Shown here: one piece after another, positions 51,211-54,023 of the stretch | Position numbering within the stretch: position 1 is the first letter of the stretch | Layout: each line of letters starts with the position of its first letter | NCBI GenBank assembly: GCA_022561385.1 | Contig: JADFRG010000018.1 | Location: forward strand, 1-54,023 | DNA length: 54,023 nucleotides | From: Chloroflexota bacterium | GTDB taxonomy: Bacteria; Chloroflexota; Anaerolineae; Anaerolineales; E44-bin32 | Direction of reading: 5' to 3' | The notes under the pieces: model-generated | Told to the model about the DNA's origin: nothing | Seen by the model: only the letters and a program-made list of their open reading frames with translations | Database searches by the model: none | Program-made: the position numbers and the translations under genes

Positions 51211-52274
51211 TCAGATCAAGCGGGTCTTCAGTACCGCTCCTTCCGGGATCGCACCCGTTTCAAGATAGCGCCACAGCTCCACCAGCAGCCGCCTGGCCAA
51301 GGCCACGATCCCAACCCGGCGCACCCCGGCTGCTCCCTCGCCCAAAGCGCTCCTCGTACCAGCGGGTGAGCTCGCTCTCCGGCTGATAGCGCAGCCAGCC
51401 CCACGCGATCTCAATCGCCATCCCCCGGATGTGGCGGTTCCCGGCCTTGCTCATCCCCTGTTCGCGATAGCTGGATCCACTCTGGTGCGGCGTGGGCGTC
51501 AAGCCCAAGAGCGCCCCCACCTCCTTGCCCGTGCGGAACTGCCGCCAACCAAAGAACTCCATGACGAACATCCAGGAGCTGTTCCCTGGCCCGGAACGCC
51601 AGGACGGGCTGCCCGATCCCGTTCAAGCGCAGCAGTTCCCGCACCTGACCGACCTTCGGGTCCTGCGAGTGCCGGATCTCCTGCACCCGCTCCCTTTCCA
51701 GCTCCTTGATCTGCCGACCCACTAGCTCAAGGCGTTCAACCTCCCGCACCAGCCGGGGGGCTTGCAGCCTCGGCGGCACGGACGCCCCATCCCAGGTGTG
51801 GGTCCTTTCCAGCCGCTGCAGGAAATCCGCCTTGACCGGCAGGCGAACTCCCTGACCGGCTAGCAGTCCCTTGATGCGGTTGCTGTGCCGGGTCCGCTCT
51901 TTCTTCAGCGCCGTAAGCTCCCGATGCAGCTGGCGATCGTCCTCGTCCTTCACACTCGGGACCCGCACCACGCTCCACACCTTCCGCTCACCACTCCGGT
52001 AGCGGATCAGCTGCCCAAGCAGCTTGCCCACATCCATGCGATCGGTCTTGGCCCGACGCTGCCGTCGGTTCACCTCGATGCTGGAGGAGTCCACCACCAG
52101 GTTCTCCACCCCCTGCGCGACCAGATACCGTTGCAGCCAGAACCCATCCCGCCCGGCTTCGTAGCCTGTGCTGTCGCAAGACAGTGCAACTCAGCACCGC
52201 CGCCGTCTCTGGCAGACCAAAGCGCTCCTTCGCACGCCGGATCTCCCGCTTCAGAGCAACTAAGGGTATAGACC
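51211..52274 (-). pseudogene. IS110-family transposase, multiply frameshifted and truncated
   Basis: Pieces in several frames give an IS110-type transposase: VALKREIRRAKERFGLPETA, VENLVVDSSSIEVNRRQRRA then KTDRMDVGKLLGQL, RQLHRELTALKKERTRHSNR, LLRLNGIG, EFFGWRQFRTGKEVGALLGL, EQGMSKAGNRHIRGMAIEIA and RVGIVALARRLLVELWRYLE. At least three frame changes are needed (near 52,170, 51,560 and 51,350). The N-terminal RuvC-like start is missing where the IS481 element begins at 52275. Confidence 0.8.
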
Positions 52275-53599
52275 GGAGACATGGTTGACACTTTATTCTA
52301 GAGACATAGTTGACACTCGGCGGGCGTGGTCTATGCGCCTCACACTCAACCCCACTTTAGACACCATATCGTGGATCTTGTTCGTCTTCAACTCATAGCG
52401 CCCGATGTGATAGAAGCAGTAGAACAGATCGTACACCCCATCGTCCACCTCCTCCAGGCCCACATAATCCTCGTGCAATGTATTGCTGACGAAGATCTGC
52501 TTGCGAAGCACACGGATCGTTCCCGCGCGGCTGACACGACGCACCAGGTAGTGCCCTGGATAGTCGTAGGGCTCGATCCGCTTCGGCATCGTTCGGCTTG
52601 AAGACTGGTAGACCTCTCCTGGCCGCTTCATCCCCAGCGCTTCGTGGGGCCGCTCCTGGTTAAATTGCTCCCGAAACCGGTCAAACTTCCGCTGCTGCGC
52701 TCGCAGGCTGCTGGCGGGAGGGATCGTCGCCTCTTGCTTCAAGGTGCGGTGCATCCGCTCATGCACCCCGTTCTGCTGTGGCTTCCCCGGCTCAATGAGC
52801 TCGGGGTAGATCCCCAGCTTGATGAACCACACCGACAGCTGCGAAAGGCGCGCCAGCGCATTCGAGGCGAACGGCACCCCATTATCCGTCCGGATGCGGC
52901 TGGGAAGCCCATAGGTCTCAAAAAGCCCTTTGAAATGGGCGAAACTCTTCTGCAGGGAGATCGCCGGGTGAGCGTCGCAGCCCAAAACGTAGCGTGAGGC
53001 CAGATCGCTGACTGTCAGCGGGAAGCAGTAGTTGCCGTTCTTCAAGCGGAACTGCCCCTTGTAGTCGGCGGCCCATATATCGTTGGGACCCTGCGGGATG
53101 CTCTTCGGGCAGCCGGGGTGCGCCCGTCGATACCGCCGCCGGGGCTTGATCAACCCCTCTCTTGACAGGATCTGGGCTGCGGTCGACACCGCTGGAAACT
53201 GCTTCACGGGGTCGCGCCGCTGCATCAGATCCAGCAACTTGCGCGGGCCCCAATGGGGGTGAGCCCTACGCACTTTTACCAGCTCTTCGACGATGGCCTT
53301 CTCTGTCTGCCACGGGCAGCTGTGCGGCCGACGGGAGTGCTCGTGAAACCCGGCCTGGCCGTGCTTCTTGAACCGGTTGATCCACTTATGAGCTGTGGTT
53401 CTGGAGATCCCAAAACGTTCAGCGAGATCGGTGACAGAGTAATAATTCAGCTGGTAGTCTTCGAGAAATCGTTGCCTTTGTTCGCTCACGGTGACACCTT
53501 TCCAGGGCATGGCGCACCTCCTCCAAGAGGAAAGTGTCAACCATGTCCGTAGAATTTGTGTCAACCATGTCCTTGGAATATTGTGTAAGCTATGTCCCC
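52275..53599 (-). mobile_element. IS481-family insertion sequence
   Basis: About 1.32 kb. The left end carries GACATGGTTGACAC and GACATAGTTGACAC in tandem, and the right end carries three related copies in opposite orientation (ending GGGGACATAGCTTACAC). Such iterated terminal motifs are probable transposase-binding sites. The element interrupts the IS110-family transposase. No clear target duplication seen. The same 5-prime region is present in the two remnants at 45 and 47.6 kb. Confidence 0.8.
52293..53510 (-). CDS. IS481-family DDE transposase, apparently intact
   Basis: The 405-residue product has the helix-turn-helix VTVSEQRQRFLEDYQLNYYS, FGISRTTAHKWINRFKKHG, and an rve integrase core with DIWAADYKGQF, RIRTDNGVPFAS and GKPQQNGVHERMHRTLKQE supplying Asp, Asp and Glu. 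No frameshift or stop is seen. ATG 53510 (MPWKGV) or a GTG seven codons further, which has AAAGGTG upstream, could be the start. The frame ends inside the left terminal repeat. Confidence 0.88.
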   Translation of the reverse strand: MPWKGVTVSEQRQRFLEDYQLNYYSVTDLAERFGISRTTAHKWINRFKKHGQAGFHEHSRRPHSCPWQTEKAIVEELVKVRRAHPHWGPRKLLDLMQRRDPVKQFPAVSTAAQILSREGLIKPRRRYRRAHPGCPKSIPQGPNDIWAADYKGQFRLKNGNYCFPLTVSDLASRYVLGCDAHPAISLQKSFAHFKGLFETYGLPSRIRTDNGVPFASNALARLSQLSVWFIKLGIYPELIEPGKPQQNGVHERMHRTLKQEATIPPASSLRAQQRKFDRFREQFNQERPHEALGMKRPGEVYQSSSRTMPKRIEPYDYPGHYLVRRVSRAGTIRVLRKQIFVSNTLHEDYVGLEEVDDGVYDLFYCFYHIGRYELKTNKIHDMVSKVGLSVRRIDHARRVSTMSLE

Positions 53600-53735
53600 G
53601 ATCGGTTCACACTTTTGCTCGGGCCGTGCATCCAGAATACCAGGTTGTTGACCCCGCGCCGTCGCAGGCTCAGAGAATTCGGCGAAGATCCAGCCTGCTG
53701 GTAACTGCTCGGTGGAGCGTTTCGCCGATGCCGCC

Positions 53736-53810
53736 CCATTCATGACGAAAACCCTCCATTCATCGTCCAAAAACCGCCGTTCATGACGAAATCCCGCCAT
53801 TCATGGACGA
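53736..53810. repeat. four degenerate 20-base tandem repeats
   Basis: Units start at 53736, 53756, 53777 and 53797 and follow CC-R-TTCATGACGAAA-W-CCC-G, with the second unit reading TTCATCGTCC. They lie 135 bases beyond the IS481 right end. No gene supported around them. Confidence 0.6.
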
Positions 53811-53913
53811 TTGCGACGAGCCCTGAAGTCAAAGGCGGACTCGAACGCGGTGGGCAAATGATTCTTTGCCATCTCTAGGTAGGAGCCGAATTCTGCCTAA
53901 CTACTGATTAGCC

Positions 53914-54005
53914 GGAAGATCTTCCTGATATCACCCGCGCAGGGGATTCCCGCGGAAGTTCTTCTCAGGTATTCTCATATTACAGCATTACGCGGAAGAA
54001 CTTCC
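53914..54005. repeat. three palindromes at exact 40-base spacing
   Basis: GGAAGATCTTCC (53914-53925), GGAAGTTCTTCT (53954-53965) and GGAAGAACTTCC (53994-54005) begin exactly 40 bases apart. Two are followed by TGATA and one by CAGGTA. Regular spacing of near-perfect dodecamer palindromes suggests a protein-binding array or the subterminal region of another mobile element that continues past the window. Confidence 0.65.
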
Positions 54006-54023
54006 TGATAATGTCGTGATTAC

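Noticed and set aside
53561..53800. 79-codon minus-strand frame at the right edge
   Set aside because: It spans the IS481 end and the 20-base tandem repeats; no start context and no recognised motif.
1..54023. tRNA, rRNA or tmRNA genes
   Set aside because: No T-loop/anticodon patterns or rRNA blocks were seen by eye; a tRNAscan-type search would be decisive and was not possible.

Overview
The window looks like a chromosomal contig piece from a GC-rich bacterium, most probably a Chloroflexota (Anaerolineae-like) lineage. That placement is an inference: it rests on the HemQ-type haem operon, the multihaem lipoprotein cytochrome, the cyclic-glucan-synthase giant and many GTG/TTG starts in tightly overlapping operons. 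No rRNA, tRNA, CRISPR array or integrase gene was seen.

Layout. 1-2,060 is a small accessory patch (YfbU-like protein, tiny HTH-like protein, 55-residue zinc-knuckle protein, transposase relic, AlkZ-related protein). 2,451-15,212 is core-like: a 3,019-residue NdvB-type synthase, a DinB/ClbS protein, a deazaflavin-type oxidoreductase, a FabH whose natural start region carries an in-frame TAG, and a DUF2461 protein. 15,231-16,408 holds an ArsR repressor with its operator, a truncated target gene, an internally deleted transposon relic and a strongly structured leader in front of a sulfurtransferase. An ATP-grasp ligase follows.

18,465-28,022 is a nine-gene minus-strand haem operon, hemA-C-D-B-Q-E-H-Y-L, running from glutamyl-tRNA to haem. 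hemQ implies the coproporphyrin-dependent branch. Its promoter (28,196-28,224) is preceded by a near-perfect DtxR/IdeR-type iron box (17 of 19 bases). hemC has no ATG/GTG/TTG start that would keep its essential N-terminus. 28,532-32,585 is a membrane/redox operon (flippase-like protein, FAD oxidoreductase, five-haem lipoprotein). 32,751-37,851 holds moaA, DUF1232, RodZ-like, L9 with a long acidic tail and two GNAT proteins. 37,886-41,223 is a plus-strand chain of overlapping genes: Lgt-like protein, split NAD synthetase (glutaminase plus synthetase), an alkyltransferase-like protein and a PAP2 phosphatase.

From 41.2 to 48.3 kb the character changes. Unrelated small genes (AlkD-like pseudogene, LURP-one-like, GNAT, small membrane protein, NmrA-like SDR, higBA, WYL fragment) all point the same way and are separated by two families of intergenic repeats. 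Several repeat edges carry GTTAGGC or GCCTGAC heptamers just before start codons or over stop codons. This resembles a cassette array, but no integrase is visible and the repeat fold is not convincingly attC. 48.3-54.0 kb is a mobile-element graveyard: an IS3-family element, an AT-rich glycosyltransferase with an IS-derived tail, a decayed IS110-family element, an apparently intact IS481-family element, and regularly spaced palindromes at the window edge.
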